Shown here: piece by piece, positions 28,081-36,339 of the stretch | Layout: every line of letters starts with the position of its first letter | Numbering within the stretch: position 1 is the stretch's first letter | NCBI RefSeq assembly: GCF_013186535.1 | Contig: NZ_JABMCZ010000002.1 | Location: forward strand, 1,958,444 to 2,022,443 | Direction: 5' to 3' | DNA: 64,000 nt | Source of the DNA: Nocardia terpenica | Lineage (GTDB): Bacteria; Actinomycetota; Actinomycetes; Mycobacteriales; Mycobacteriaceae | Position numbers and translations under genes: made by a program | Notes under the pieces: model-generated | Told to the model about the DNA's origin: nothing | Seen by the model: the letters and a program-made list of their open reading frames with translations, nothing else | The model's database searches: none

Positions 28081-29193
28081 TTACGCGTCGGCCTCGAACC
28101 GCAGCAGCGTCGCGCCGATGCGGATGACGACGCCGTCCACCAGCATGGCCCCGCTATCGATGGGTTCCTCGTCGAGATAGATGCCGTTGGCCGAGTGCAG
28201 GTCCTTGATCATCAGCCCGGCCCGGCTCGGCAGGATGTGCACGTGGTACCGGCTGACCTTCGGATCGTCGAGCACCAGATCGTTATCGGTCATGCGACCG
28301 ATCTTCAAGCCGCCCTTGGGAATCGGCAGCACCCGGCCGTCGACGGTGCGTAACCGGCCGCCGGCGGCCGAGCGCGGCACCTCGGTCACCGTCTCGGTCA
28401 TCGCCTTGGCCATCCGCTCGGCCTGTGCGATCTCCATGGTGTTGAGCGGCTCCTGCCGCAGCACCCGCTTCTCCAACTCGATCAGCGCCGGACCGGGATC
28501 GATGCCGAGCTCGTCGGCGAGCACCGTGCGCACCCGGCGGCACGCCTCCAGCGCGTCGGCCTGGCGGCCCGACAGATACAGCGCGGTGATCAGCTGCACC
28601 CACAGCGGTTCCCGCAGCGGGAACTCGGTGGTCATCGCGATCAGCTCGCCGACCACCGAAGACGCTCGGCCGCAGGCGATTTCGGCATCGATGCGGGCCG
28701 AGGCGGCGAGCAGTCGCTCCTCGCCCATGGCGGTGGCGAAGGTGTCGGCGAACTGTAGGCCGGACAGATCGTCGAGGGCCTTGCCGCTCCACTCCGCCAG
28801 CGCCGCCTCGTACCAGCGCGACGCGCCCGCGTGGTCACCGGCCTCGACGGCGGCCGCGCCCGCGCGCCGGGCGGCCTCGAAGCGGCCCAGATCGCAGCCG
28901 TCGTCGGGGATCTCGAGCCGGTATCCGGAGGACTCGGTGCGCAGCACCGCGGCCGGGTCCACGCCCGAGGTGCGCAGCGTCTTGCGGATATTCGAGACGA
29001 ATACCTGCAGGCTGGCCTGATAGGAGTCCGGGGGCTCCTCGTTCCACACGATGTCGGCCAGCGCCTGTGACGACACCGCCCGCCGCCGATTCACCGCCAG
29101 CGCGGCCAGCAGCGCCCGCGGCTTCGGGCCGCCGATGGGTACGGATACGCCGTCGATCAGGAGCCGCACCGGCCCCAAGATCTGCACGCCCAC
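28081..29193 (-). CDS. EmbR-like SARP regulator with FHA domain
   Basis: 370 residues: a winged helix of OmpR type (about 1-95, VQILGPVRLLIDG), a bacterial transcriptional activation domain (about 100-245, tetratricopeptide-like) and an FHA domain (about 285-370) with IGRMTDNDLVLDDPKVSRYH and SANGIYL. The order equals EmbR of M. tuberculosis, which a Ser/Thr kinase regulates through the FHA domain. I choose GTG 29193 with ggagagg upstream. The frame is open to an ATG at 29370, but that part is Pro/Ser-rich and lacks support. Its upstream region borders the mobile element, so its promoter may have been changed by integration. Confidence 0.88.
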   Translation of the reverse strand: MGVQILGPVRLLIDGVSVPIGGPKPRALLAALAVNRRRAVSSQALADIVWNEEPPDSYQASLQVFVSNIRKTLRTSGVDPAAVLRTESSGYRLEIPDDGCDLGRFEAARRAGAAAVEAGDHAGASRWYEAALAEWSGKALDDLSGLQFADTFATAMGEERLLAASARIDAEIACGRASSVVGELIAMTTEFPLREPLWVQLITALYLSGRQADALEACRRVRTVLADELGIDPGPALIELEKRVLRQEPLNTMEIAQAERMAKAMTETVTEVPRSAAGGRLRTVDGRVLPIPKGGLKIGRMTDNDLVLDDPKVSRYHVHILPSRAGLMIKDLHSANGIYLDEEPIDSGAMLVDGVVIRIGATLLRFEADA

Positions 29194-29320
29194 CCGCCTC
29201 TCCGGGTTTTTTGGCCATACGGGTTGGGAGGGGGAAGTGTTTTGTGCAGGTCCTGCGTTGGGGGCGGGGTCGGTTTCGGGCGTACCCGGCGAGTTACCTA
29301 TGTGCTGACTAAAGGGTGGG

Positions 29321-29359
29321 CCGCAGGTCACGGCATCAACGGTACTGCGTGACCTGCGG
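29321..29359. repeat. 12-bp inverted repeat between EmbR-like gene and integrase
   Basis: CCGCAGGTCACG (29321-29332) and its exact complement (29348-29359) with a 15-base spacer. It lies downstream of the leftward integrase and upstream of the EmbR-like gene, at the presumed left border of the mobile element. It may be the integrase terminator, part of the attachment site, or an operator of the EmbR-like gene. Nothing in the sequence decides between these. Confidence 0.6.
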
Positions 29360-29412
29360 TCGTTTGCCATCTAGTCGTCAAGAATATAGGCAACGTCCCG
29401 CCGGGCGGTGGT

Positions 29413-30840
29413 CTAGCAGGAGCGGCGGCGGGCTACTTCGTCGAGTGCGGGGCCGATCTTGTCGCCGATGAGTGCGGTCACGTCGGCGTGGGGCTGGTAG
29501 CGGCGCACATACGCCTTGCGTAGCACGCGTGAGGTGTTTCCTAGTTGGTCGGCGACCTTGGTGGCGTCGAGTCCGGCGGTGATGCCTTCGGTGCCGATGT
29601 ACTTGCGCAAGCTGTGTGGTGTGACCCCTGCGGGGAGCCCGAGGGCGGCGGCGAGCCGCCGCCAGCGATGAAGCATGCTCTTGAGGTTGCGGGGTCCACC
29701 GTCGTCGAGATCGAAGAACAGCAGATCCTCGGGCCAGTCCGCATCCTTGGGCCGCGGCGGCAAACCCGCCTTCAACCGGCGCTTGCGGATAGCCTGCCGC
29801 ACCGCTTGCGACCGCTGCACACGTGCAGCCAGCACGTTCAGCACCGCGCGTGGCAGCTGGACGGGCTTGCTCGCGAACTTGCCTTGGTGGATGTCTTCGG
29901 CGTCGTCGCTGGTGTAGTCGATCCACACCTGTGCCGAGCCGTCGCGGGTACGGACCGCGCCGCGCGGGGTGACGATCCCGGTCTCGAAGTCGATGTCGGA
30001 TTCGCAGACACCGAGTGTTTGGCCGAGCCGCCAGCCGGTGGCGGCGACGAACACCACCCAGTCGGCGACATCGTAGGTCTGGCAGTACTCCGCGACCGTA
30101 GGCACTCGCTGTTTCCACGCTCCCTTGCCTTTTCGCTTGTCGAGTGTGGGGCATGGGGCATCGGAGGTGTACACGTCGATCAGGATGCGCTCGACCGTCG
30201 CGGAGTCCACGAACGCGGAACCACCGCGTCGACGCTGGAAGTTCCCGGGCTTGGGTAGCAACGCTTCCCGGACCGGGTTGCCCGGAGGGAGCGCGCCGAC
30301 CCGGATCGCGAACCGGAACATTCCGGACAGGATGTTCTCTTTCAGGATGCGCGGGGCGCTGCCACCACGCTCACGGGCTACGTAGTCGAGCATGTCTTCG
30401 ATGACAGCAGTGTTGGTGAGGCCGATCTCGCGGCGTCCGTATTGGGGGATGATGGTGTCGCGCATCATCGGCTCGTAGTTGTTGATCGTCTCTTCGAGCC
30501 GTCCACGTTTGCGGAGATCGTCCTTGTACGCGGCCCACACTTCCGCGACGGTGGACCGTTTGGTCAGTTTGCTGGCCAGGGTGACCGACGAGTCGATCCA
30601 CTCGTGGGCGGCGTCGAAGTAGGCGCGGCGGGCGCGTTCGCCGCAGCGGTCCGGCTTGGCGCGGCCTCGGCTGTCGGTCTCCGGCGGCGAGGACCGGTAG
30701 ATGCGCTGGTAGTTGCCGTTCCAGTCGCGGGGCCGTCCCGATGCCTCCCATACGCCTGGTTTCGTCGGATGTGGTTTCAGATTCGGTTCCGGGACATCAC
30801 CCGGATCCAACTCGGGGCGACCACGTCTATTCTGGACCAT
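29413..30840 (-). CDS. Tyrosine recombinase/integrase
   Basis: 469-residue site-specific integrase. An N-terminal arm-binding-type region (GVWEASGRPRDWNGNYQRIY, about 29-48) and a core-binding domain (about 95-190) precede the catalytic domain with R271 (ATGWRLGQTLG), H409-x-x-R412 (HSLRKY) and a tyrosine in the AYVRRY segment (Y444 or Y448). I start at ATG 30840, which follows a strong AAAGGAGTAGGAGG ribosome site. Upstream codons overlap the XRE gene. It marks the left end of an integrative element. No tRNA is seen at this side, so the attachment site is unidentified. Confidence 0.92.
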   Translation of the reverse strand: MVQNRRGRPELDPGDVPEPNLKPHPTKPGVWEASGRPRDWNGNYQRIYRSSPPETDSRGRAKPDRCGERARRAYFDAAHEWIDSSVTLASKLTKRSTVAEVWAAYKDDLRKRGRLEETINNYEPMMRDTIIPQYGRREIGLTNTAVIEDMLDYVARERGGSAPRILKENILSGMFRFAIRVGALPPGNPVREALLPKPGNFQRRRGGSAFVDSATVERILIDVYTSDAPCPTLDKRKGKGAWKQRVPTVAEYCQTYDVADWVVFVAATGWRLGQTLGVCESDIDFETGIVTPRGAVRTRDGSAQVWIDYTSDDAEDIHQGKFASKPVQLPRAVLNVLAARVQRSQAVRQAIRKRRLKAGLPPRPKDADWPEDLLFFDLDDGGPRNLKSMLHRWRRLAAALGLPAGVTPHSLRKYIGTEGITAGLDATKVADQLGNTSRVLRKAYVRRYQPHADVTALIGDKIGPALDEVARRRSC

Positions 30841-30932
30841 GCCTCCTACTCCTTTGGTCGTGGTGGGGGCGTTGGCCTCCGTCGCCCGCTGCGCCAACAG
30901 CGGGGTAAACCGGCGGGGGCCAGCTCTTTTCG

Positions 30933-31358
30933 TCAAGGGCGTTCGGTCGCTTGCGCCTTCTGCCTGTCTGTTCGTTCGCGATCCAGTGCCGCGCCGAGCA
31001 GAAGCACGATGTCGCGCAAGGCTTGCGCTCTGCCGTGTTCGGACAGTCGCAGATACATCGGTGCGGTGACATCGGTGAACATCTGCAGTGCGCTGTCATC
31101 GGTCGGCTTGCCACGTGGGCTGCCACTGAGCGCGTCGACCAGTTTGCGCAGCGTCCCCGCGTGCGGGGTCCGCCCGGTCTCGAGATTGCTGATGGTTTTC
31201 GCTGGGACATCGGCCAGCCGTGCCAAATCCTCCTGGGTGATGTTGCGGGCTTTCCGTTCGGCCGTGATCTGCTGGGCCACCTCCTTGCGCTGGTCGGCGT
31301 TCATGGTCGCGAAGTCGGCGCGGGACCAATCCCGCTTGTCGGGTCGCTTCACGACCAC
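30933..31358 (-). CDS. XRE-family regulator of the integration module
   Basis: About 141 residues with a lambda-repressor-type helix-turn-helix (about 28-80: QITAERKARNITQEDLARLADVPAKTISNLETGRT). The C-terminal half (SEHGRAQALRDIVLLLGAAL) may mediate dimerisation. Start is uncertain: GTG 31358, or GTG 31352 on a leaderless transcript, since a -10-like TAGAAT lies just upstream. It lies between the excisionase-like gene and the integrase gene, all leftward, and a perfect palindrome sits in its promoter, so autoregulation and control of integrase are likely. Confidence 0.82.
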   Translation of the reverse strand: MVVKRPDKRDWSRADFATMNADQRKEVAQQITAERKARNITQEDLARLADVPAKTISNLETGRTPHAGTLRKLVDALSGSPRGKPTDDSALQMFTDVTAPMYLRLSEHGRAQALRDIVLLLGAALDRERTDRQKAQATERP

Positions 31359-31360
31359 CG

Positions 31361-31385
31361 ATTCTATCGGGTATTTCTAGAAATA
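31361..31385 (-). promoter_or_regulatory. Promoter/operator of the XRE-integrase genes
   Basis: A perfect 14-bp palindrome TATTTCTAGAAATA (31372-31385) lies just upstream of a -10-like TAGAAT (31361-31366, minus strand). A weaker related half, TATTCGAGAAGG, follows at about 31393-31404. The arrangement fits a repressor site overlapping a promoter. Confidence 0.6.
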
Positions 31386-31407
31386 TATTGGTTATTCGAG
31401 AAGGTAT

Positions 31408-31674
31408 TCATGCGGCGGTGGTGCCGCCGCGCCGGGTGAGCTGTTCTTGCTCGGCGATCCAGGCTTCGACTTCGCAGCGGCGGTAGACCACCTTGCGGCC
31501 CCGGGCGAAAGACGCCGGACCGTAGCCGCGGTGCCGCCAGTACCGGAGAGTGCCGACATTGAACTTGTACTCTTCTGCGACTTCGACGGTGGTCAGCAAG
31601 TCGTCACGCCGGTTGATGCGCGTCACCCCATCGGCAGAGTCTGCCGGGGTGACGGCGTTTTCCTGCTCGGGCAT
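31408..31674 (-). CDS. Excisionase-like MerR/AlpA-type DNA-binding protein
   Basis: 88 residues with a compact winged-helix motif (LLTTVEVAEEYKFNVGTLRYWRHRGYGPASFARGRKVVYRRCEVEAWI), as in excisionases and recombination directionality factors of actinobacterial integrative elements. It is encoded upstream of the XRE and integrase genes in the same direction. ATG 31674 has AAAGGA eight bases upstream. Its leader carries an element shared with the gene starting at 52654. It could also act as a transcription activator of AlpA type. Confidence 0.82.
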   Translation of the reverse strand: MPEQENAVTPADSADGVTRINRRDDLLTTVEVAEEYKFNVGTLRYWRHRGYGPASFARGRKVVYRRCEVEAWIAEQEQLTRRGGTTAA

Positions 31675-32111
31675 GGTGAATTCCTTTCGGTGAGCAAGGT
31701 GCTTTCACCGGAAGGACTCCTCGAGAATGGCCGACATCGGACATCGCGCTTGCAGCTTTGTCGAGTGCGGCCCGCACCCGCGCACGTCGAGTAGGCGACG
31801 GTCCGGTTCTGGGCCGGTGCGCCGACGGGCGAGCCAGTTTCCCGCTGGTCCGGTCGAGGCTGCAGCCGGGGGTCGACATCGGGTTCTTGTTCATCCCCGA
31901 TGCTCGTTTGCTCGACCACCCAAGTATCCGATTCGCCCGGTTACCCCCAGGTCGACTACGCTGCTTCCGATTGGAAGCAAGAGTTGGCGAGAGCGATGAA
32001 ACCATCCCCGAGGAACGTCGTGCTGCCCAGTCGCGCACCTTCATCGCGCCTGTAGGGGAGCTGGGTCCGATCACGATCAACTAATGCAGGTCTGAGCAGA
32101 GGAGATGGATC
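31675..32111. other. Divergent control region between excisionase-like and EspR-like genes
   Basis: 437 bases. The left part is the leader described at 31707-31746. The middle (31750-32080) has open frames on both strands but none with a convincing ribosome site or recognisable protein. It probably contains promoters for the rightward EspR-like gene. Confidence 0.4.
31707..31746 (-). promoter_or_regulatory. Shared upstream element, copy 1
   Basis: On the minus strand CGATGTCCGA, 14 bases, GAGGAGTCCTTCCGGT. The same two blocks with the same 14-base spacing occur at 52687-52726, and in both cases the element ends exactly 32 bases before the start codon. The 32 bases include a GC-rich hairpin whose first arm is the TTCCGGT of the element. 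Likely a promoter of special type or a leader regulator. Confidence 0.7.
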
Positions 32112-32525
32112 ATGGGGAATCCGAGCGGTGTCGAGCCTTCGGCGTCCGGGGACGGCCCGTCGTTCGCCGAGAGGCTCCGCGTCCTTTTCGACAACGTCCA
32201 TCCGCGAGGGCGAGGCCCTTTCTCTCAGGCCGAAGTGGTGGACATGATCCGCGCGAGTGGCGGCTCGGTGACCATCGAGCACCTATCGCAGCTGCTGTCG
32301 GGGGACCAGCGCACTCCCGCCCTATCGACTGTCACAGACATCGCTGCGGTATTCCGTGTTCCGATGGATTATTTCGGGTCACGGGAATCCTACGAAGAGA
32401 TCCGCCGCCACATCGGGTGGTTGGCCGCCCTTCGCGATTCCGGTGCCGAGCGCGTGACCGTGTGTTCGAGATCGGGTCCCGTGAACCACGCGCAAACGCT
32501 GGTGACCGCGCGACCCGAGCGCTGA
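32112..32525 (+). CDS. EspR-like helix-turn-helix regulator
   Basis: 137 residues resembling EspR of M. tuberculosis along most of its length: SFAERLRVLFDNVHPRGRGP, then EHLSQLLSGDQRTPALSTVTDIAAVFRVP, then DYFGSRESYEEIRRHIGWLAALRDSGAERV. EspR is a nucleoid-associated XRE-type protein that activates ESX-1 genes. Here the gene sits on the mobile element, divergent from the excisionase-like gene, so it may control element genes or mimic the host regulator. ATG 32112 is preceded by aggagatgg. Confidence 0.8.
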   Translation: MGNPSGVEPSASGDGPSFAERLRVLFDNVHPRGRGPFSQAEVVDMIRASGGSVTIEHLSQLLSGDQRTPALSTVTDIAAVFRVPMDYFGSRESYEEIRRHIGWLAALRDSGAERVTVCSRSGPVNHAQTLVTARPER

Positions 32526-32592
32526 GGTCGTAAACCACCCGCATCTACGCTCTGCCGACCACTCACGACCTTTCGCGGGGGTCCGTTCGGCG

Positions 32593-32623
32593 ATTCCCTC
32601 GGCAAATCGAGGCTGGAGGGAAT
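32593..32623. terminator. Possible hairpin after the EspR-like gene
   Basis: ATTCCCTC (32593-32600) and GAGGGAAT (32616-32623) pair around a 15-base loop, 68 bases after the stop. It may be a terminator or an operator. AT-rich sequence, probably the promoter of the next gene, follows. Confidence 0.4.
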
Positions 32624-32736
32624 GCAAATCATTAATTGATTAGGGCGGATGCGACTTTGGTCAGCGCTTATATGTCTTGCACTGTATGTTAGGCCGTTAT
32701 TGTCCGGTCCGAAGCTGAAATCGAACGAGGGAAAAG

Positions 32737-33852
32737 GTGGACAACCCGTTGCGTGGGAGTTACGAGCCGCTGGCCGACAGCGAGGCTCGTCTTATCGTGG
32801 CACGCTACTATTCCGAAGTGGTGGAGCCGGAAAGAAGGGCATTACTCGAAACTCGTGGATGTATGCTCAAAGGGGTCGGTGATCCGATGCAATCGGCGGT
32901 CGACGAGTTGATTTCCCTGACGGTGCGGCATCATAGAAGTGAGAGGGCGACGCTAACGTATACCGCCTGGCTGATGGCAGGCGGAGATCCGGAATCCAGG
33001 CTTCCGGCCCGGGTAGCTATCGCGTCCGAACTGTTTCACCGTGGCGGACTGATCCACGATGACATCGTCGATGGCGGTACCACGCGAGACTGGCAGCCTT
33101 CAACGTGGGCACAGTACGCGGCATTACATGCTTCGCAGCGGTGGGCGTCGCAGTTCGGTCATAGTGTGGCCATATGGCTCGGAAATCTGCTGTATTTCTG
33201 GTCGCACGATGTCTTCGCCGAGGCATTGCTCGACGTTCCCACCGAAGCGGCCAACCATGCGAGAGACGTGTGGACGCGAGCACTGACCAAAGTGTGGGCT
33301 TCTCAGCACCTTGACCTTCTCGAGTCGGCCCATGGCAGCAGCGCCCAATCGGTTGACTCGGCTCGCACGGTGGCTCGGCTGAAAGGGCGATACGCGGCGG
33401 CGACACCACTCCAACTCGGCGCCGCACTGGCCGGGGGCAGCAAGTCCCTGGATCAGGCACTGGCCCGGTTCGGCGAACCTCTCGGCGAGGCGTATATCCT
33501 CCGGAATGACCTGGAAGGTGTGTTCGGAGATGCCAGCACAATCGATGCATATCCAAAAGACTTGCAAGAGCGGCGATTGAGCACACTAGTCGCGATAGCA
33601 ATGAAAAGGGCCACGCCAGCGCAGAATGACATACTCAAGGACGTTGGAAGTCCTGACCTTTCCGAAGTTCAGATGAACGAGATAAAGGAAGTCCTTGAAG
33701 CGACAGGAGCGCGTGCCGAGACGGAACGACTCTCCGAGAACCTGGCAACGCAGGCTCTCGACGCAGCAGGCGCAGATGATTTCCCAGGCTGGGCACAACA
33801 GATTTTCGCTAGTATCGTCAATGCGATAATGAAGATTCACAGCATCGAGTAG
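32737..33852 (+). CDS. Polyprenyl synthase-like protein (trans-isoprenyl diphosphate synthase fold)
   Basis: 371 residues with family hallmarks: first Asp-rich motif DDIVD (108-112) after GGLIHDD, a lysine at about 216 before YAAATPLQLGAALAG, and the second motif region ILRNDLEGVFGD (about 254-265). In active synthases the second motif is DDxxD. Here its first Asp is Asn. The enzymes chain isopentenyl diphosphate onto allylic diphosphates. The change could alter activity or product length. GTG 32737 has gaggg upstream. The gene stands alone in locally less GC-rich DNA with more A/T-ending codons than its neighbours, a sign of separate origin. Confidence 0.75.
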   Translation: MDNPLRGSYEPLADSEARLIVARYYSEVVEPERRALLETRGCMLKGVGDPMQSAVDELISLTVRHHRSERATLTYTAWLMAGGDPESRLPARVAIASELFHRGGLIHDDIVDGGTTRDWQPSTWAQYAALHASQRWASQFGHSVAIWLGNLLYFWSHDVFAEALLDVPTEAANHARDVWTRALTKVWASQHLDLLESAHGSSAQSVDSARTVARLKGRYAAATPLQLGAALAGGSKSLDQALARFGEPLGEAYILRNDLEGVFGDASTIDAYPKDLQERRLSTLVAIAMKRATPAQNDILKDVGSPDLSEVQMNEIKEVLEATGARAETERLSENLATQALDAAGADDFPGWAQQIFASIVNAIMKIHSIE

Positions 33853-34340
33853 ACCCTATGGGTTGCGCGGGTCTCCTATGCGTGGCTCTCCTCGTCACCG
33901 ACCGCATCAGTCCGCCCTTACCCGGTCGCAACTGATCAGGATAAGTAGACCGCCGCAGTCGGCCATCGGCCAGCTGGACGGGGGCTCTATGAAGGTAATG
34001 CCGTCTTTCGGCGGTGGGTGGGTAGGTCGGATCGCGCGGACATGCCAGGCTCTGGTGAGCGATGTCAGGCATTGATAGCATCAGCACGTCCGTGATCGCC
34101 TTTCTAGACCTCCTTGACCGAACGATCAGCACCACGACACGGACGCCCGGCCAGCCAGCCTTCGCCGTCACCCCGGATGGCGACGACAACTCAACACGAC
34201 CCGTCGGCTCGAACGGCAGCGCGGTGACCTGTTGTCCCAGCCACAGGCCACATCACAGACTCTCCGGTGTGCGCACTGCATCGTGTGCGGTCACCTCGGA
34301 CGTAGACCAGCATCTTTAGAAGCATCATTAGATTGGTCTC
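33853..34340. other. Intergenic stretch without recognised gene
   Basis: About 490 bases. A weak hairpin (agaccc/gggtct) follows the polyprenyl synthase stop. The rest shows no supported coding frame, repeat or RNA gene. Confidence 0.4.
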
Positions 34341-34343
34341 GGC

Positions 34344-34357
34344 TAGTATCGGCACCC
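34344..34357 (+). promoter_or_regulatory. Possible leaderless promoter of the dehydratase gene
   Basis: TAGTAT (34344-34349) is a good -10 hexamer and is followed by 8 bases before ATG 34358. There is no ribosome site, so transcription probably begins at the start codon. No clear -35 box. Confidence 0.45.
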
Positions 34358-35422
34358 ATGTCCGTCTACCTCGTGACCGGTGCCGCGGGTTTCATCGGCG
34401 CGAACTATGTGCATCATCTGCTGGGATGGGAACCGGATGCCGAGGTGGTGGCGGTGGACTACATCGGGTTCGCTGGCAACCTGGCGAATCTGGATCCCGT
34501 GATCGACCGCATCGTGTTCGAGAAGGCCGATATCGCCGACCTGGAGGTGATGGAGGCGATCTATCGCCGGTATCGGCCGGATTACGTGGTGAACTTCGCC
34601 GCCGAGTCGCATAACGATCGAGCGATCCTGGGGCCGTCGGCGTTCATGCGCAGCAACGCCCTCGGAGCTCAGGTGATGGCGGAGTGCAGCCGTCTGGTGC
34701 CGGTGCGTGCGCATGTGCATGTCTCGACGATCGAGGTGTACGGCGAGCTGGCGGCCGGGGACAAGTGGTTCACCGAGCGATCCCCGTTGAACGCCAAGAC
34801 GCCGTACTCGGCGGCGAAAGCGGCCGGGGACCAGATGGTGCGCGCCTATATGCAGACCTATCCGGAGCTGCCTATCCGGATGACGCACTGCGCCAACAAC
34901 TATGGCGCGTATCAGTTGCCGGAGAAGCTGATTCCGCTGGCGATCACGAACCTGCTGCGCGGCCGGAAGGTCCCGGTCTACGGAGACGGGTTGCAGAGCC
35001 GCGACTGGCTGCATGTGGCCGATCACTGTGCTGCGGTGCACACGGTCCTCCACGCCGATCTGGACCCGATCCCGGTCGTGGCGGCCACCGACCCGAGTCT
35101 CCTGCCGATCTTCGACATTTCCGCGCGCTGCGAGGTCACCAACCTCGACATCGCGCGCAGAATCGTGACCGAACTCGGCCTGGATCCGGTGCAGTGGATC
35201 GAGCACATCCCGGACCGGCCGAACCACGACCGCCGCTACGTCATCAATCCGGAGAAGCTGGAGACGGGGCTGGGGTGGCGGCCTGTGCATGAATTCGAGT
35301 CCGGCATCGCCGAGACCGTGCGCTGGTATGCCGAGAACCGCGGCTGGTGGGAGCAGATCATCGCCGATAAGGGCGAACTCGGGTTCGATTGGAGCCGAGC
35401 CGGACAACCGTCGGCCCGGTAA
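34358..35422 (+). CDS. dTDP-glucose 4,6-dehydratase-like sugar-nucleotide enzyme
   Basis: 354-residue extended SDR. The NAD loop is VTGAAGFIGANY (6-17). The catalytic pair is YSAAK (Y150, K154), and a STIEVYGE segment (123-130) replaces the STDEVYG of true dehydratases, so the Asp of the Asp-Glu pair is Ile while Glu stays. NFAAESHNDRAI and RPNHDRRYVINPEKLETGLGW are typical of the RmlB family. It probably makes or reshapes a 4-keto-6-deoxy sugar nucleotide for the neighbouring leftward pathway. The changed residue may mean a different reaction, such as epimerisation or decarboxylation. Confidence 0.82.
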   Translation: MSVYLVTGAAGFIGANYVHHLLGWEPDAEVVAVDYIGFAGNLANLDPVIDRIVFEKADIADLEVMEAIYRRYRPDYVVNFAAESHNDRAILGPSAFMRSNALGAQVMAECSRLVPVRAHVHVSTIEVYGELAAGDKWFTERSPLNAKTPYSAAKAAGDQMVRAYMQTYPELPIRMTHCANNYGAYQLPEKLIPLAITNLLRGRKVPVYGDGLQSRDWLHVADHCAAVHTVLHADLDPIPVVAATDPSLLPIFDISARCEVTNLDIARRIVTELGLDPVQWIEHIPDRPNHDRRYVINPEKLETGLGWRPVHEFESGIAETVRWYAENRGWWEQIIADKGELGFDWSRAGQPSAR

Positions 35423-35439
35423 CGGGGCGTTGCTCGAGG

Positions 35440-35462
35440 CCCCGGGACTGCTGCGCCCGGGG
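35440..35462. terminator. Hairpin between convergent genes
   Basis: CCCCGGG (35440-35446) and CCCGGGG (35456-35462) with a 9-base loop, between the dehydratase stop (35422) and the methyltransferase stop (35481). It probably ends both transcripts. Confidence 0.65.
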
Positions 35463-35480
35463 TGATCTGCCCGGTCGGCC

Positions 35481-36230
35481 TTATCGGCTGGTGAGGGCGA
35501 AGAAGATGAACTGCGGTGTGCGCGAGAGCCTTCGGTAAGTTATCGGGTCGATGCTGGCCATTGCAGGTTGCGGGTCGGGCTCGGCGATGTCGTCGACGAT
35601 GAATCCTGTGGAGTGGAAGGCTGCGAGCATGGCTCGTAGTGGACGGTGCCAAAACCGCATCGGCATCCGGCGGCCGTTGCGGATCCAGGTGTCGGTGAAG
35701 GCGTAGGTGCCGAAGTAGTCGTCGGTGCCGTTGATCCGCTGATCTGCGAAGGGATGGCGGGTGGACAGGACCAGTCGGCCGTGGGGTACGAGTAGCCGGT
35801 GGAACTCGTCGAGCGTCGGTTCCCATGCTGGGAGGTAGTGCATCACCAGCGATGACAGCACCAGATCGAACGCGTGGTCGTCGAACGGTAGCGGGGCGCG
35901 GAGGTCGGCGTGGTGCAGCGCGACGTCCGGGCCGACTCGGTGGCGCGCGATGCGGAGCATGTTCGTGCTGAGGTCGACTCCGGTGACCACCGCGGCACGA
36001 CCTATCAGCGCTGCGGCATGGCCACCAGCGCCGCAACCCGCGTCGAGCACTCGACACCCCCGCACGTCGCCAGCGAGAGCGAGGATCGCCGGCCGTTCAT
36101 ACAGAGTGTTGAAGGGCGTTTTCTCGTTGTCGGACGCGTATCCGTCCGCGAACTCGTCGTAGTTGTTGTAACCGATGCCTTCCGACGCGGCACTGACCAG
36201 GTCGGAGGCTCGGCATCTGTTGTCATCCAT
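35481..36230 (-). CDS. Class I SAM-dependent methyltransferase
   Basis: 249 residues with the SAM-binding motif VLDAGCGAGGHAAAL (about 61-75), an acidic motif II (VTGVDLS) and LRAPLPFDDHAFDLVLSSLVMHYL as motif IV. The C-terminal part (FWHRPLRAMLAAFHSTGFIVDDIAEPDPQ) is typical of small-molecule methyltransferases. I use ATG 36230, with a gggagcgg site, rather than a start nine codons earlier. The leftward carbamoyltransferase gene ends 110 bases before its start, so it could be the last step of the same pathway: O- or N-methylation of the sugar product. Confidence 0.85.
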   Translation of the reverse strand: MDDNRCRASDLVSAASEGIGYNNYDEFADGYASDNEKTPFNTLYERPAILALAGDVRGCRVLDAGCGAGGHAAALIGRAAVVTGVDLSTNMLRIARHRVGPDVALHHADLRAPLPFDDHAFDLVLSSLVMHYLPAWEPTLDEFHRLLVPHGRLVLSTRHPFADQRINGTDDYFGTYAFTDTWIRNGRRMPMRFWHRPLRAMLAAFHSTGFIVDDIAEPDPQPAMASIDPITYRRLSRTPQFIFFALTSR

Positions 36231-36339
36231 CGGTTTCCGCTCCCGGTGAGACTGCACTACGTCGGTGTTCAGGTCGAAACCGCGCTCGCAGTACTACTCG
36301 TGGCTGGCAAGTAGTGCGCGGGCAAGCCGACCATGGAGG

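Noticed and set aside
29371..29412. Search for a tRNA gene as integration site next to the integrase
   Set aside because: No cloverleaf-like sequence could be found in the gap or nearby. The attachment site remains unknown.
31758..32084. 108-residue rightward frame before the EspR-like gene
   Set aside because: No ribosome site, no motif and non-coding-like composition. Overlaps other equally unsupported frames.
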